Assembly: GCA_927407015.1 (NCBI GenBank) | Contig: CAKMJT010000005.1 | Coordinates: 62,001 to 126,000 of the forward strand | Direction: 5' to 3' | From: an uncultured Proteiniphilum sp. | GTDB lineage: Bacteria > Bacteroidota > Bacteroidia > Bacteroidales > Dysgonomonadaceae | Length of the DNA: 64,000 bases | Part shown: positions 8,746-17,068 of the stretch, in pieces | Position numbering within the stretch: position 1 is the first letter of the stretch | Layout of the letters: every line of letters begins with the position of its first letter | Position numbers and translations under genes: made by a program | Notes under the pieces: generated by a model | The model's input: only the letters and a program-made list of their open reading frames with translations | Databases searched by the model: none | Told to the model about the DNA's origin: nothing

Positions 8746-9948
8746 TCACTCCAGATCTTTTTTTCGTTTCAGCGCTTCCAGAAAATAATAATCGGCATAA
8801 TTCAGGGGAACATCCACTTCTGAATGGTGGGGTAAACTACCCACGGAATGCATCAGCAGAAAATCACCGTTATCACCCAACGGTGCACGATAAGCCGTGC
8901 CTGCAAGGGAAGCAACAATCTTATCCGCCCAAGCTTTGTAATCCATTTTATCGGAATAGGCAGACAGTTCATACAAAGCAGATGCAAGGATAGATCCGGC
9001 AGAAGCATCCCGATATGTATTTGGAATATCAGGCGAATTGTAATCCCAGTAGGGAACACCGTCTTCGGGATAATTGGGGTGATAGGCGATAAAATTCAAT
9101 GCCTTTTCTGCCTGATCCAGGTATTTTTGATCTTTCGTCTCCCTGTAACAAACGATATATCCATACACACCCCATGACTGGCCCCTTGCCCAGGCACTCT
9201 CGTCGGAATAGCCCTGGTGCGTATTTCTGTGCCTGATACTTCCGTCACTTTTACTATAATCGATGACATGCCATGTACTATAGTCAGGACGGTAATGGTT
9301 CTTGATGGTATTATCGGCATGCGTCACAGCGATGTGATAGAATGAAGAATCGCCCGAAAGCTTAGTTGCCTCGAACATCAGTTCCAGATTCATCATATTA
9401 TCGATGATCACCGGACACTCCCAGTCTTTTGATGGATTGGCGTTCCACGACTGGATAATGCCGGCTTCGGGGATGTAGCGTGTTGAGAGCGATTTTGCGG
9501 CATTGATGATGACATCCTTGTAGGCTTCATTACCGGTTAAACGCAGTCCGTTACCATAGCTGCAATAGATCATAAATCCCACATCGTGGTTGCCCGTATA
9601 GTACTGGATGGTATCCAATGATTCGGTATATTTTACGGCCATCGGCTTCCATTGATCCTCTCCTGTCAATTCATAGAGATACCAGAGACTGCCGGGGAAG
9701 AAACCTGAGGTCCATTCCTGAGGGGGAATATATTTCATTTTCCCGTCGATAAAGGACTTGGGATTTACAATCCTTGCCGAATCTTCCACCTTATCGAGCA
9801 ACAACGCATATTGTGCTGCGGCAAAGGTTACATTTTCCTCCAGGAAATTCGCACTATCGGCCTCATTTTTTTGCTGGCCTGTGTTACATGATTGTACAGT
9901 ACACAGGATAAAAATTGTAAGAATAAACAGGAGTAATAACTTTTTCAT
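8746..9948 (-). CDS. GH88 unsaturated glucuronyl hydrolase, lipoprotein
   Basis: This enzyme hydrates the 4,5-double bond left at the non-reducing end by polysaccharide lyases, releasing the unsaturated uronic acid. The (alpha/alpha)6 barrel shows the two expected acidic residues: Asp122 in NHDVGFMIYCSYG and Asp183 in VIIDNMMNLELMF, plus the ARGQSWGVYGY block typical of the family. The N-terminus carries a lipobox (VQSC, Cys21), so it is anchored in the envelope. It lies 30 bp downstream of a small signal-bearing protein and 38 bp upstream of the heparinase-like gene, in the same orientation, consistent with one operon that first depolymerises and then trims a uronic-acid polymer. The 400-residue length is normal. 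Confidence 0.93.
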   Translation of the reverse strand: MKKLLLLFILTIFILCTVQSCNTGQQKNEADSANFLEENVTFAAAQYALLLDKVEDSARIVNPKSFIDGKMKYIPPQEWTSGFFPGSLWYLYELTGEDQWKPMAVKYTESLDTIQYYTGNHDVGFMIYCSYGNGLRLTGNEAYKDVIINAAKSLSTRYIPEAGIIQSWNANPSKDWECPVIIDNMMNLELMFEATKLSGDSSFYHIAVTHADNTIKNHYRPDYSTWHVIDYSKSDGSIRHRNTHQGYSDESAWARGQSWGVYGYIVCYRETKDQKYLDQAEKALNFIAYHPNYPEDGVPYWDYNSPDIPNTYRDASAGSILASALYELSAYSDKMDYKAWADKIVASLAGTAYRAPLGDNGDFLLMHSVGSLPHHSEVDVPLNYADYYFLEALKRKKDLE

Positions 9949-9978
9949 ATTTTTTAATTTGATTGAAAGTATGCTTGA

Positions 9979-10446
9979 TTAATTTTCTGAAAGACGTATC
10001 CTTATTGTTGTTTTCCCTTTCTCAATTGTCCAGGCCGGAATTCTTAATTCGACCCGCTTTAATCTGGCTATCTGCCGGTCTAATTCCAATGGAACCGAAT
10101 TCAGGGAGACTACGGACATCGATAAATCCATCGTTGAGCTGCACACTTGCTGGATAACCCAGGTCACCTTTGAAGGCTTCTGCGGTTCTGTAAACGGTTC
10201 AGTTGCCTCCACATGCCCATTCTCATCCATTGTCTGCCCAACAATCAGGTATTTGCCGGGTTCCTTGGACACCACGCTGGTTTCTATCAATTCAGCAATC
10301 TTGTTTTCGGGGACACCCAAACCGGCACTCTCCTTTTTCGGCGCATTGTAAAGTGCTGTATTGTTGGCTTGCAAAGGGCTGTTCAACATGCTGCCGAAGG
10401 TAGCTATTCCTGTGATTTTGATAAAGTGACGCCGATTGAATTTCAT
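9979..10446 (-). CDS. Small Tat/Sec-signal protein of unknown function
   Basis: Not recognised. The 155-residue product begins MKFNRRHFIKITGIATFGSM, a twin-arginine-like signal (RRHFIK), followed by about 125 residues with a GKYLIVGQTM strand, a VTEPF-like acidic loop and a C-terminal predicted beta segment (RVELRIPAW, KTTIRIRL). It is the first gene of the minus-strand lyase cluster, 30 bp upstream of GH88, so it may bind carbohydrate or assist export. It could also be the two ends of a once longer Tat-exported enzyme joined by deletion: the N-terminal part looks like that of exported Bacteroidetes hydrolases, but no catalytic motif remains. Coding potential is supported by its operon position and intact frame. 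Confidence 0.6.
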   Translation of the reverse strand: MKFNRRHFIKITGIATFGSMLNSPLQANNTALYNAPKKESAGLGVPENKIAELIETSVVSKEPGKYLIVGQTMDENGHVEATEPFTEPQKPSKVTWVIQQVCSSTMDLSMSVVSLNSVPLELDRQIARLKRVELRIPAWTIEKGKTTIRIRLSEN

Positions 10447-10497
10447 TTTAGATATATGTTATATAAATTTTTATTCGTCTTCTCCAATTTATACTGA

Positions 10498-10505
10498 CAA
10501 AGATG
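10498..10505 (-). promoter_or_regulatory. Weak -7 box for the lyase cluster
   Basis: On the minus strand CATCTTTG matches TAnnTTTG at all fixed positions but the first. No TTTG lies at -33 spacing. It would give a leader of about 45 nt for the gene starting at 10446. This is the best candidate I found in the divergent region 10447-10679. Confidence 0.3.
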
Positions 10506-10555
10506 CAAAAAATAAGACAAATACCAGGAATTTTTTTTCTTTTGGAAATATGGTT

Positions 10556-10563
10556 TATATTTG
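10556..10563 (+). promoter_or_regulatory. -7 promoter box for the CE15 esterase gene
   Basis: TATATTTG is a perfect TAnnTTTG -7 box on the plus strand. Transcription would start near 10570 and leave a leader of about 110 nt before the ATG at 10680. Confidence 0.55.
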
Positions 10564-10679
10564 TGCTGCGATGTAAGCTGAGATCAGACGCAGACAATAC
10601 ACCGGAACGGATCTCAATCCATCAAAGGACGGACTGATAACCAAGCCGATACAAATTTAACACGATAACTATACTCAAG

Positions 10680-12077
10680 ATGTTGAAAACACAACCTAAA
10701 AGAGCAGCAAGGAGGGAAATGAAGAAAGCCTGTCATAGTGGGAAAATGCGGCCCACAGGAAAAAATCAGACTGACCGGTCGGGAAATAATATTCCTGCCA
10801 TCACTCACCACCGTGCATTTCAAAACATGATTCTGTTGCTGATGGTCTGGATAGGTACGCTCCCTTTACCGGCACAGAATGATGTGAATTACCGCGAGGA
10901 GCTTGTTCCGATCTACTCTTTGCCCGACCCTCTCACCTTTGAACAGGGTGCGAAGGTCCGCCACACGGGTGATTGGGAACTGCGCAGACAGGAACTGATC
11001 TCCCTTTTTGAAGAAGAGATGTTCGGTGTCACTCCACCCTGGAAAGGAAGTGTCAAGGGCACCATCCTGTCGGAGAAGATGGCATGCAACGGGAAAGCGG
11101 TAAGACAGGAAATCCTCATCGAACTGAGCCTGAATAATGAGTCACTCAAAATGGCGCTTCTGCTTTATCTCCCGAAAGAAGGTACCAGCCACCCGCTCTT
11201 TCTGGGATATAATTTCCATGGCAATCATACCGTCACGGCTGAACCCGATGTACGGATCACGGAGAGCTGGGTGAGAAACAGTGAGGTCACCCATGCCGTG
11301 AATAACAGGGCCGATGAGCGGGGCAGAGGCTCCTTCTCGGGCAGATGGCCTGTTGAGAAGATCATTGAGAAGGGGTTCGGGCTGGCTACGCTTTACTATG
11401 GAGATATTGACCCGGACTTCGATGACGGTTTCCGGAATGGCGTCCATGCACTTTATGCGGCTGATGAGCAGGCAACCTGGGGATCGATAGCGGCATGGTC
11501 ATGGGGACTGTCCAGGGTGATGGACTATCTGGAGAACGATCCGCGGGTTGACAGGGAAAAGGTGGCTGTGATCGGTCACTCCCGGCTGGGAAAAGCCGCT
11601 CTCTGGGCGGGAGCGAAAGATGAGCGTATCGCCATGGTGGTCTCCAACAACTCCGGCTGCGGAGGGGCAGCCATCTCACGCAGAAGGTTCGGTGAGACAA
11701 TCCGGATCATCAACAATGCTTTTCCTCACTGGTTTGCCGAAAAGTTTACACGCTATAATGACAGGGAAGAGCTATTGCCGTTTGATCAGCATCAGCTGCT
11801 GGCTCTGACAGCACCGCGACCTCTTTACGTGGCAAGCGCCTCCAACGATCTCTGGGCAGACCCGAGAGGAGAGTTTCTCTCCTGCGTCTTTGCGTCGCCC
11901 GTTTACGGATTGTACGGATTAAACGGGTTGACCGGTGTCAGCATGCCTCCGGTAAACACTCCGGTCCGGGGAGAGGCGATGGCCTACCATATACGTGAGG
12001 GAGAACACAATATCACTGCGGCGGATTGGGAGCACTACCTGGATTTTGCGGCGGAATCCTTTCAAACGAACGATTGA
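10680..12077 (+). CDS. CE15-type glucuronoyl esterase
   Basis: Alpha/beta hydrolase of carbohydrate esterase family 15, which cleaves esters between 4-O-methyl-glucuronic acid of xylan (or other uronates) and alcohols such as lignin. The nucleophile elbow is GHSRLGK (Ser301 counting from 10680), followed by AALWAGAKDERIA and VVSNNSGCGGAAISRR, all typical of the bacterial branch, and a late GEHNIT that should hold the catalytic His. A signal peptide (MILLLMVWIGTLPLPAQ) begins only at residue 50; the basic 49-residue lead is unusual. Three starts are possible: 10680, 10719 (with AAGGAGG just upstream) and 10827; I keep the longest. It is divergent from the lyase cluster and followed by an AraC-type regulator. 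Confidence 0.87.
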   Translation: MLKTQPKRAARREMKKACHSGKMRPTGKNQTDRSGNNIPAITHHRAFQNMILLLMVWIGTLPLPAQNDVNYREELVPIYSLPDPLTFEQGAKVRHTGDWELRRQELISLFEEEMFGVTPPWKGSVKGTILSEKMACNGKAVRQEILIELSLNNESLKMALLLYLPKEGTSHPLFLGYNFHGNHTVTAEPDVRITESWVRNSEVTHAVNNRADERGRGSFSGRWPVEKIIEKGFGLATLYYGDIDPDFDDGFRNGVHALYAADEQATWGSIAAWSWGLSRVMDYLENDPRVDREKVAVIGHSRLGKAALWAGAKDERIAMVVSNNSGCGGAAISRRRFGETIRIINNAFPHWFAEKFTRYNDREELLPFDQHQLLALTAPRPLYVASASNDLWADPRGEFLSCVFASPVYGLYGLNGLTGVSMPPVNTPVRGEAMAYHIREGEHNITAADWEHYLDFAAESFQTND

Positions 12078-12102
12078 ATACGGTCAGGCCTTCTGATGCA
12101 CG

Positions 12103-12120
12103 ACCCTGATCGAACAGGGT
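12103..12120 (+). other. Short hairpin after the esterase gene
   Basis: ACCCTG-atcgaa-CAGGGT forms a 6-bp stem with a 6-nt loop between the esterase and the regulator. There is no T tract, so a terminator role is doubtful; it could modestly reduce read-through. Confidence 0.3.
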
Positions 12121-12152
12121 GAATCTTAAAAACAAAAAAGTAAGGAGTTGAT

Positions 12153-13346
12153 ATGGCATATTATTTTTTCACCGCATTGCCGGTTTTCATCATTCTATCC
12201 TGGCTGATACTCTTCTTCCTTGACAGACGGAAAAACGCTGCAAAACGGTTTTTAACCCTCTTTCTTTCCGTTGCCCTGGTGAATTACATTGCGCACTATT
12301 TTTATTTCAATCAAAACTACGATGTTTACCGGGTACTCGACAGTGTATGGGTATTCACCTCGCTCGCTGTATACCCTCTTTTCTACTACTATATCCGCCT
12401 GCTGACAAAAGATCTGAAAGCAGACCTGAAGTGGAGCTGGATCCTGCTTCCTGCATTCATGCTGGCACTCTTTTCAACCTTTATTTATCTTTTGATGAGT
12501 CCGGAGGAAATTGAGATATTCACCCACGAGGTACTCTACCAGAACCGTAAACCTACAGGGAACTATCCCCTGTTAGTCGATATGCAGTTGTTCAGGGTTC
12601 ACCTCTTCAAGCTGATATTTGCTTTGGAGGTCTTTCTGACGCTTTATTTCGGATTACGGCTGATCAGGGAATTCAATACGAAAGTGCGTGCTTTCTATTC
12701 GAATATCAGGACCAGGGAATTATCTATCATCAAACTGTTGTTGTTTTTCTTTGTCATAACGTCCTTCATCTCAATGGTATCCAACCTAATCGGTAAAGAT
12801 TATTTCGCGGCTTTTCCCTATCTGCTTGCCATTCCCTCCATCACCCATTCAGTAGCCTTATTTGGCATTGGCTATGTGGGTTACAAACAGCATTTTACCA
12901 TACGGGACCTCTCCAATGACCTGTCTGACGGCGAGAATAACCCGATTGTCGGTGATACAGCAGTGATGTCGGGAAGAGAGTTCGACCTGCTTTTTGATAA
13001 GCTGGTGAAACTGCTGGAAAAGGAACAGGTCTACAGGGATCCGGAACTGCGGTTGAGTGATGTGGCTCTTCAGCTGGGGACCAACCGTACCTACGTCTCG
13101 CGACTGATTCAAAGCAGATGTAAAACCAACTTCTGTGATTATGTGAATGAATACCGTATACGTCATGCAGAACGGATGCTTACCTCGATGGAGAACGCGA
13201 AACTATCCCCTGATGTGGTCGCAATACAGTCCGGGTTTGCCAGCAAGAGCACGTTCTATCGTGTCTTTGAAAAAAAGAACGGTATGTCACCCGGGAAATT
13301 CAGAAATGTTCACCTCAGGCTGGGATCATTAAAGGGATCACCCTGA
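12153..13346 (+). CDS. Membrane-anchored AraC-family transcriptional regulator
   Basis: The N-terminal part (residues 1-about 260) has seven hydrophobic segments (for example YYFFTALPVFIILSWLILFF and SIIKLLLFFFVITSFIS), and the C-terminal 120 residues form an AraC/XylS double helix-turn-helix: LRLSDVALQLGTNRTYVSRLI for the first and SGFASKSTFYRVFEKKNGMSPGKFR for the second. Such 7TM-AraC proteins are frequent in Bacteroidetes and probably sense a ligand at the membrane and act on nearby genes. Candidate targets are the upstream esterase and the divergent lyase cluster; this is inference from position. Its last 37 bp overlap the 3' end of the convergent zinc peptidase gene. Confidence 0.9.
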   Translation: MAYYFFTALPVFIILSWLILFFLDRRKNAAKRFLTLFLSVALVNYIAHYFYFNQNYDVYRVLDSVWVFTSLAVYPLFYYYIRLLTKDLKADLKWSWILLPAFMLALFSTFIYLLMSPEEIEIFTHEVLYQNRKPTGNYPLLVDMQLFRVHLFKLIFALEVFLTLYFGLRLIREFNTKVRAFYSNIRTRELSIIKLLLFFFVITSFISMVSNLIGKDYFAAFPYLLAIPSITHSVALFGIGYVGYKQHFTIRDLSNDLSDGENNPIVGDTAVMSGREFDLLFDKLVKLLEKEQVYRDPELRLSDVALQLGTNRTYVSRLIQSRCKTNFCDYVNEYRIRHAERMLTSMENAKLSPDVVAIQSGFASKSTFYRVFEKKNGMSPGKFRNVHLRLGSLKGSP

Positions 13347-14182
13347 CTGATATCACCTGTTTCCATTCCTTTTTTGAACCAGTAAGTGCGTTGGGCTGAA
13401 GTACCGTGGGTGAATGAATCAGGCACACTATATCCCATCGATCTCTTCTGGATGGTGTCGTCCCCTACTGCTGTTGTTGCACTGATGGCCGATTCCAAAT
13501 CGCCCGGTTCCAGTTGAATCACGTTCATCTGCTGCGCATGATAGACCCACACACCTGCAAAAAAATCGGCCTGAAGCTCCAGCTTCACATTCAGTTTGTT
13601 ATATTCGGCTTCACTGATGCGGCCTTTGTATTGGTTCATCTGGTCGATAATACCCAGCAGCTTCTGCACATGATGACCCACCTCGTGGGCAGTGACATAA
13701 GCCATTGCCAGGTCGCCTTCAGCACCAAAATCTGTTCTCAGCTGATGAAAGAAATTGAGATCGATATACATTTTCTGGTCGGCAGGGCAATAAAAAGGGC
13801 CCACGGCGTCAGTCGCACCGCCGCATTCCGACACTGTTTCATCGGAAAAGGTGACCAGTGTGGGTCGCACATAGTTTTGGCTCATCTGCGTCCTGAAGAT
13901 CTCTTCCCATACATCGTTGGCACTGTTAAAGACACCCAGGGTGAACACTTTCAGTGCTTCGTTTTCATTCACACGGGAAGGATCGACCACCTCGGTGGAT
14001 TCTCCGGGTGCGATACTGTTCACCATGTCAACTGCCTGAAAAGGATTTTGTCCCAGCAGGAGGGCAATGATGGCGATGACAATTGCACCGAGGCCACCCA
14101 CGGCTGCATTTCTTTTCCCTCTGCCTTTACCTCTCCGGTCCTCGAAGTTGGCTTCGCTATCGTTCCTGTTAATCCACTTCAT
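13310..14182 (-). CDS. YpfJ-type neutral zinc metallopeptidase
   Basis: The 290-residue protein carries the zinc-binding HEVGHH motif and the surrounding YFCPADQKMYIDLNFF and LELQADFFAGVW blocks of the putative neutral zinc metallopeptidase family (E. coli YpfJ, same length). The start at 14182 opens MKWINRNDSEANFEDRRG, which aligns with the conserved family N-terminus; the longer frame adds 34 non-conserved residues. One transmembrane segment (AVGGLGAIVIAIIALLLG, about residues 27-44) should anchor it in the inner membrane with the catalytic domain outside. Substrates of the family are unknown. It converges with and overlaps the AraC gene by 37 bp. The C-terminus GTSAQRTYWFKKGMETG is intact. 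Confidence 0.92.
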   Translation of the reverse strand: MKWINRNDSEANFEDRRGKGRGKRNAAVGGLGAIVIAIIALLLGQNPFQAVDMVNSIAPGESTEVVDPSRVNENEALKVFTLGVFNSANDVWEEIFRTQMSQNYVRPTLVTFSDETVSECGGATDAVGPFYCPADQKMYIDLNFFHQLRTDFGAEGDLAMAYVTAHEVGHHVQKLLGIIDQMNQYKGRISEAEYNKLNVKLELQADFFAGVWVYHAQQMNVIQLEPGDLESAISATTAVGDDTIQKRSMGYSVPDSFTHGTSAQRTYWFKKGMETGDISQGDPFNDPSLR

Positions 14183-14464
14183 ATGATGTTTTTTATTAAG
14201 GTGTATGCTCCATGGGAAGATCATCAACGGATGATGAATGACCTTGCCTCTACCATATAGTTTTGGTTTTGATGATTCAAACAATAAAAATACATCTTAT
14301 ATTCGAAAAACCGAATATCGGGGAAGATAAAAATAAAGGTTACCCCAAAAATATCAGAACCGGAGTGTTGCCTTAGTATGTTTACCTGCAGACAGGAGAT
14401 AGCGTAAAAAAGGGTGAATCACGTTAGTGAGACACCCGTACATGAAACATATTGTTTGTATGGC
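14183..14464. other. Intergenic region with no gene seen
   Basis: No supported frame, RNA gene or strong hairpin. It holds the leader of the zinc peptidase gene and the 3' flank of the DUF1080 gene; no convincing TAnnTTTG box was found on the minus strand. Confidence 0.4.
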
Positions 14465-15205
14465 TTACAATTCCCGTATCTTCACATTACGAAACCAGAC
14501 CGTATAACCATGGTCCTGCAAACCGATAAACCCATCATGAGCAATACCATCGGTGAAACCGGGGAAGCTTTTAAACTTACTGTTCTGCACCAGATCATCC
14601 CATTCTTTCGTCCATAGCGTATATTCCACCACCTTTTTCCCGTTCTGTACATGGGTGACCTTTCCCTCTTTAACCCTTATCACGATGTTGTTCCATTCAC
14701 CGGCTGGATGCACGGTAGCGGGATCGGCAGCAATCATGTCGTAGAGTGAGCCGGTCTTGTGACTGTCCACTTTATTGTCACTGGCGTTCTCGTTATCGAG
14801 CACCTGTATTTCAGGAGCAGCATAATAGATGGGTTTGCCGGGCAGCTCATGCACATAATAGAAAATCCCCGAATTGGCCTGATCACCTGCTTTCCAGTCC
14901 AGCGACAGTTCAAAATCGGTGTACATCTTTCCGGCAAAAATAATATCGCCACCGCCCCCTTGTCCCAGCCTCGAAGGATTGGCAGGCATCACCTTCATGG
15001 CACCTTCTTCGATCTGCCAATTCTTTGGCATCTCTGTTCCGTTGTATTGTCTCCATCCGGAAAAATCCTTCCCATTGAATAACAATTCCCAACCTGCCTG
15101 TTTTTCGTTCTTTGTCAAACTGTTGACATCTGGTATGCGTGTGGTGGCAGAACAGGCAATCAGCAACATCAGTGCTCCCAAATAAAGTAGTTTTCTATTC
15201 ATCAT
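14465..15205 (-). CDS. DUF1080 (3-keto-disaccharide hydrolase-like) lipoprotein
   Basis: A 246-residue envelope lipoprotein (LIAC lipobox near residue 18) consisting of one concanavalin-like DUF1080 domain: LFNGKDFSGWRQY, DFELSLDWKAGDQANSGIFYY, EIQVLDNE and the closing VWFRNVKIREL are all characteristic. Members of this family include 3-keto-glucoside hydrolases and putative glycan-binding proteins; activity cannot be decided here. Start at 15205 or the next codon (15202) are equivalent. It is followed on the same strand by the YpfJ-type peptidase, 282 bp downstream, and preceded by a TPR protein with a 27-bp gap, so TPR and DUF1080 genes may be co-transcribed. Confidence 0.9.
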   Translation of the reverse strand: MMNRKLLYLGALMLLIACSATTRIPDVNSLTKNEKQAGWELLFNGKDFSGWRQYNGTEMPKNWQIEEGAMKVMPANPSRLGQGGGGDIIFAGKMYTDFELSLDWKAGDQANSGIFYYVHELPGKPIYYAAPEIQVLDNENASDNKVDSHKTGSLYDMIAADPATVHPAGEWNNIVIRVKEGKVTHVQNGKKVVEYTLWTKEWDDLVQNSKFKSFPGFTDGIAHDGFIGLQDHGYTVWFRNVKIREL

Positions 15206-15232
15206 GTTGTAATATAGATTGTAAATGTTAGT

Positions 15233-16063
15233 CTATTTTTCTGATTTCTTCAGCCATTCCTCTACAATATCCGACTCATATCCTAATTCTTTCGCTTTCC
15301 TGAAATCTTCCAAGGCAGCTGTTTTGTCGAACTGTTCATAACGGACGCGACCCCGAAGAAAATAAAAGTAGGGGTTATCTCTCTGGGATTCTCCTACAGC
15401 GCGTAAATCGGCCGACGCCTTGAAAATCTGATCCCTGTTCACATAACACTCCGCACGATTCAAATAAAAAATGGGATCTGGTGTAGGGGCAGACTGAATA
15501 AGCGTTGTGTAGATTCCTTCGGCAGCCGCCCAATTATCATCCAGCTTATACATCAAAGCCTTACTAAGCTTTGTAAACATATTGTCGGGATCAATCGCTT
15601 CCGAGACCTGGAAATCAGCTTCTGCCCTGGCCCTGTTGTTCTGTTCCAGAAACAGCAATCCCCTTCGGTAATAAGCCTCCACATCATTCGGGTAAAGACG
15701 TATGAGTGAGCTGTAATCTTCCATCGCCTCATCGAATCGGCCCATATCACACAAAAGAGAAGCCCTTTTGTGAAGCACCACATCCGGCATCGGATTGTTC
15801 GCCATGGATGCTGTCAATGAAATATAAGCATCTTCGTATTGACTGAGTTGACGCTGGATGATTCCCAGGTTTAGTAATAAAACCGGATTATTTTCATTCG
15901 CCGGATCCAGCGCCATGGCTTGTTGCAAGGCAATGGCGGCACTGTCGAGTTTGTCTTTTTCGATATAATCGGCCGAACGGTCTACCCATACTTCATAATT
16001 TTGGCCGGAAAGCGGTATGGAAAGAAGGAAGAGAAACAGGATGACAGAATAAAATAATCTCAT
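15233..16063 (-). CDS. Secreted tetratricopeptide repeat protein
   Basis: The 276-residue protein has a Sec signal peptide (MRLFYSVILFLFLLSIPLSGQ) and about six TPR units from residue 30 to the end, for example LLNLGIIQRQLSQYEDAYISL, AMEDYSSLIRLYPNDVEAYYRRG and the final FYFLRGRVRYEQFDKTAALEDF. It probably serves as a periplasmic protein-interaction scaffold; the partner is unknown. It shares a short divergent promoter region with mscS, with a perfect -7 box for each direction. The downstream DUF1080 gene starts 27 bp after its stop. Confidence 0.85.
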   Translation of the reverse strand: MRLFYSVILFLFLLSIPLSGQNYEVWVDRSADYIEKDKLDSAAIALQQAMALDPANENNPVLLLNLGIIQRQLSQYEDAYISLTASMANNPMPDVVLHKRASLLCDMGRFDEAMEDYSSLIRLYPNDVEAYYRRGLLFLEQNNRARAEADFQVSEAIDPDNMFTKLSKALMYKLDDNWAAAEGIYTTLIQSAPTPDPIFYLNRAECYVNRDQIFKASADLRAVGESQRDNPYFYFLRGRVRYEQFDKTAALEDFRKAKELGYESDIVEEWLKKSEK

Positions 16064-16091
16064 AAGAACCTTGTTGTGCCGATGAAGGTGG

Positions 16092-16120
16092 CAAATTTAA
16101 TCAAAAAATATTTACCTTTG
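16092..16120. promoter_or_regulatory. Divergent promoter pair, TPR gene and mscS
   Basis: On the minus strand TAAATTTG (16092-16099) serves the TPR gene at 16063, and on the plus strand TACCTTTG (16113-16120) serves mscS at 16154. Both fit TAnnTTTG exactly and lie 13 bp apart, so the two polymerases would compete for the same stretch. No clear TTTG -33 boxes are present. Confidence 0.6.
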
Positions 16121-16153
16121 CATCTGTATTCACTAAAATATGTATAAACAAAT

Positions 16154-17068
16154 ATGCCCTTTGATATCCTGATGACTCAGGCAGACACCGCCAACCCTGG
16201 CACTTCCTCCGGGGTAAATACACAAACGGCCACCACAGCCGAACTGATTAAAAGCGGACGGTTCGAGGAGCTGCTCGACCAGTTTCTCACCGGAAGCATT
16301 GATTTTTTAGGTAAACTGCTGATTGCTCTACTCATTTTTTATGTGGGAAAATGGATCATCCACCGTCTGACGAAACTCTCCAAAAGGATTTTTGAGAGAA
16401 GAATCGATGACAGTGCCCTCCGCAGTTTTCTCATAAACATCCTGAATATCGCGCTCTTTGCCACACTGATCATTTTAATTATTAATATCGTAGGAACAAA
16501 AACCGTATCTGTCGTCGCCCTGGTAGGCTCTGCCGGGTTGGCTCTGGGACTGGCTGTAAAGGATAACCTGGCCAATTTTGCCGGCGGGGTGATGCTTCTC
16601 TTTAACAAACCCTTCAAGGGAGGGGACTATATCGAAGCACAGAGTGTAGCCGGAACAGTGCAATCTGTTGGCATTCTCTATACCACACTCATCACTTTCG
16701 ATAACAAAACTATCCATATACCCAACGGCCCCCTCTCCACCGGAAATATCGTCAACTACAGTACGCAGGCCAACCGGCGTATTGATTTGCCAGTCAATGC
16801 AGATTACGGATCGGATGTGGAAATGGTGAAAGGACTGCTGATTGAGATCGCAGAAAAGCACCCGCTGGTATTGAAAGACCCCACACCCTTCTCCCGCATG
16901 GTGAAGATGAGCGACAGTTCCATTGAATTTGTACTGAGGGTTTGGGTTTTGTCGGATGATTTCTGGCAGGTGACGTTCGATTTGAATGAACAGGTCTACG
17001 GGGCGATGAACTCAAAAGGCCTCAATATCCCATTCCCGCAGATGACGATACATATGGCCCAAGATTAA
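16154..17068 (+). CDS. mscS: Small-conductance mechanosensitive channel MscS
   Basis: A 304-residue channel that releases osmolytes on hypo-osmotic shock. Three transmembrane segments are visible (about residues 50-68, 93-113 and the pore helix about 118-150 with [21 protein letters not shown]), followed by the beta domain ([20 protein letters not shown]) and the C-terminal vestibule ending [11 protein letters not shown]. Length and order match E. coli MscS, apart from a hydrophilic Thr/Ala-rich N-terminal 30 residues. Its stop codon overlaps the stop region of the convergent prfC by 4 bp, so no transcription terminator lies between them. Confidence 0.95.
   Translation: MPFDILMTQADTANPGTSSGVNTQTATTAELIKSGRFEELLDQFLTGSIDFLGKLLIALLIFYVGKWIIHRLTKLSKRIFERRIDDSALRSFLINILNIALFATLIILIINIVGTKTVSVVALVGSAGLALGLAVKDNLANFAGGVMLLFNKPFKGGDYIEAQSVAGTVQSVGILYTTLITFDNKTIHIPNGPLSTGNIVNYSTQANRRIDLPVNADYGSDVEMVKGLLIEIAEKHPLVLKDPTPFSRMVKMSDSSIEFVLRVWVLSDDFWQVTFDLNEQVYGAMNSKGLNIPFPQMTIHMAQD

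Noticed and set aside
13514-14260. 248-codon plus-strand frame
   Set aside because: Antisense of the YpfJ-type peptidase, which carries HEVGHH and family blocks.
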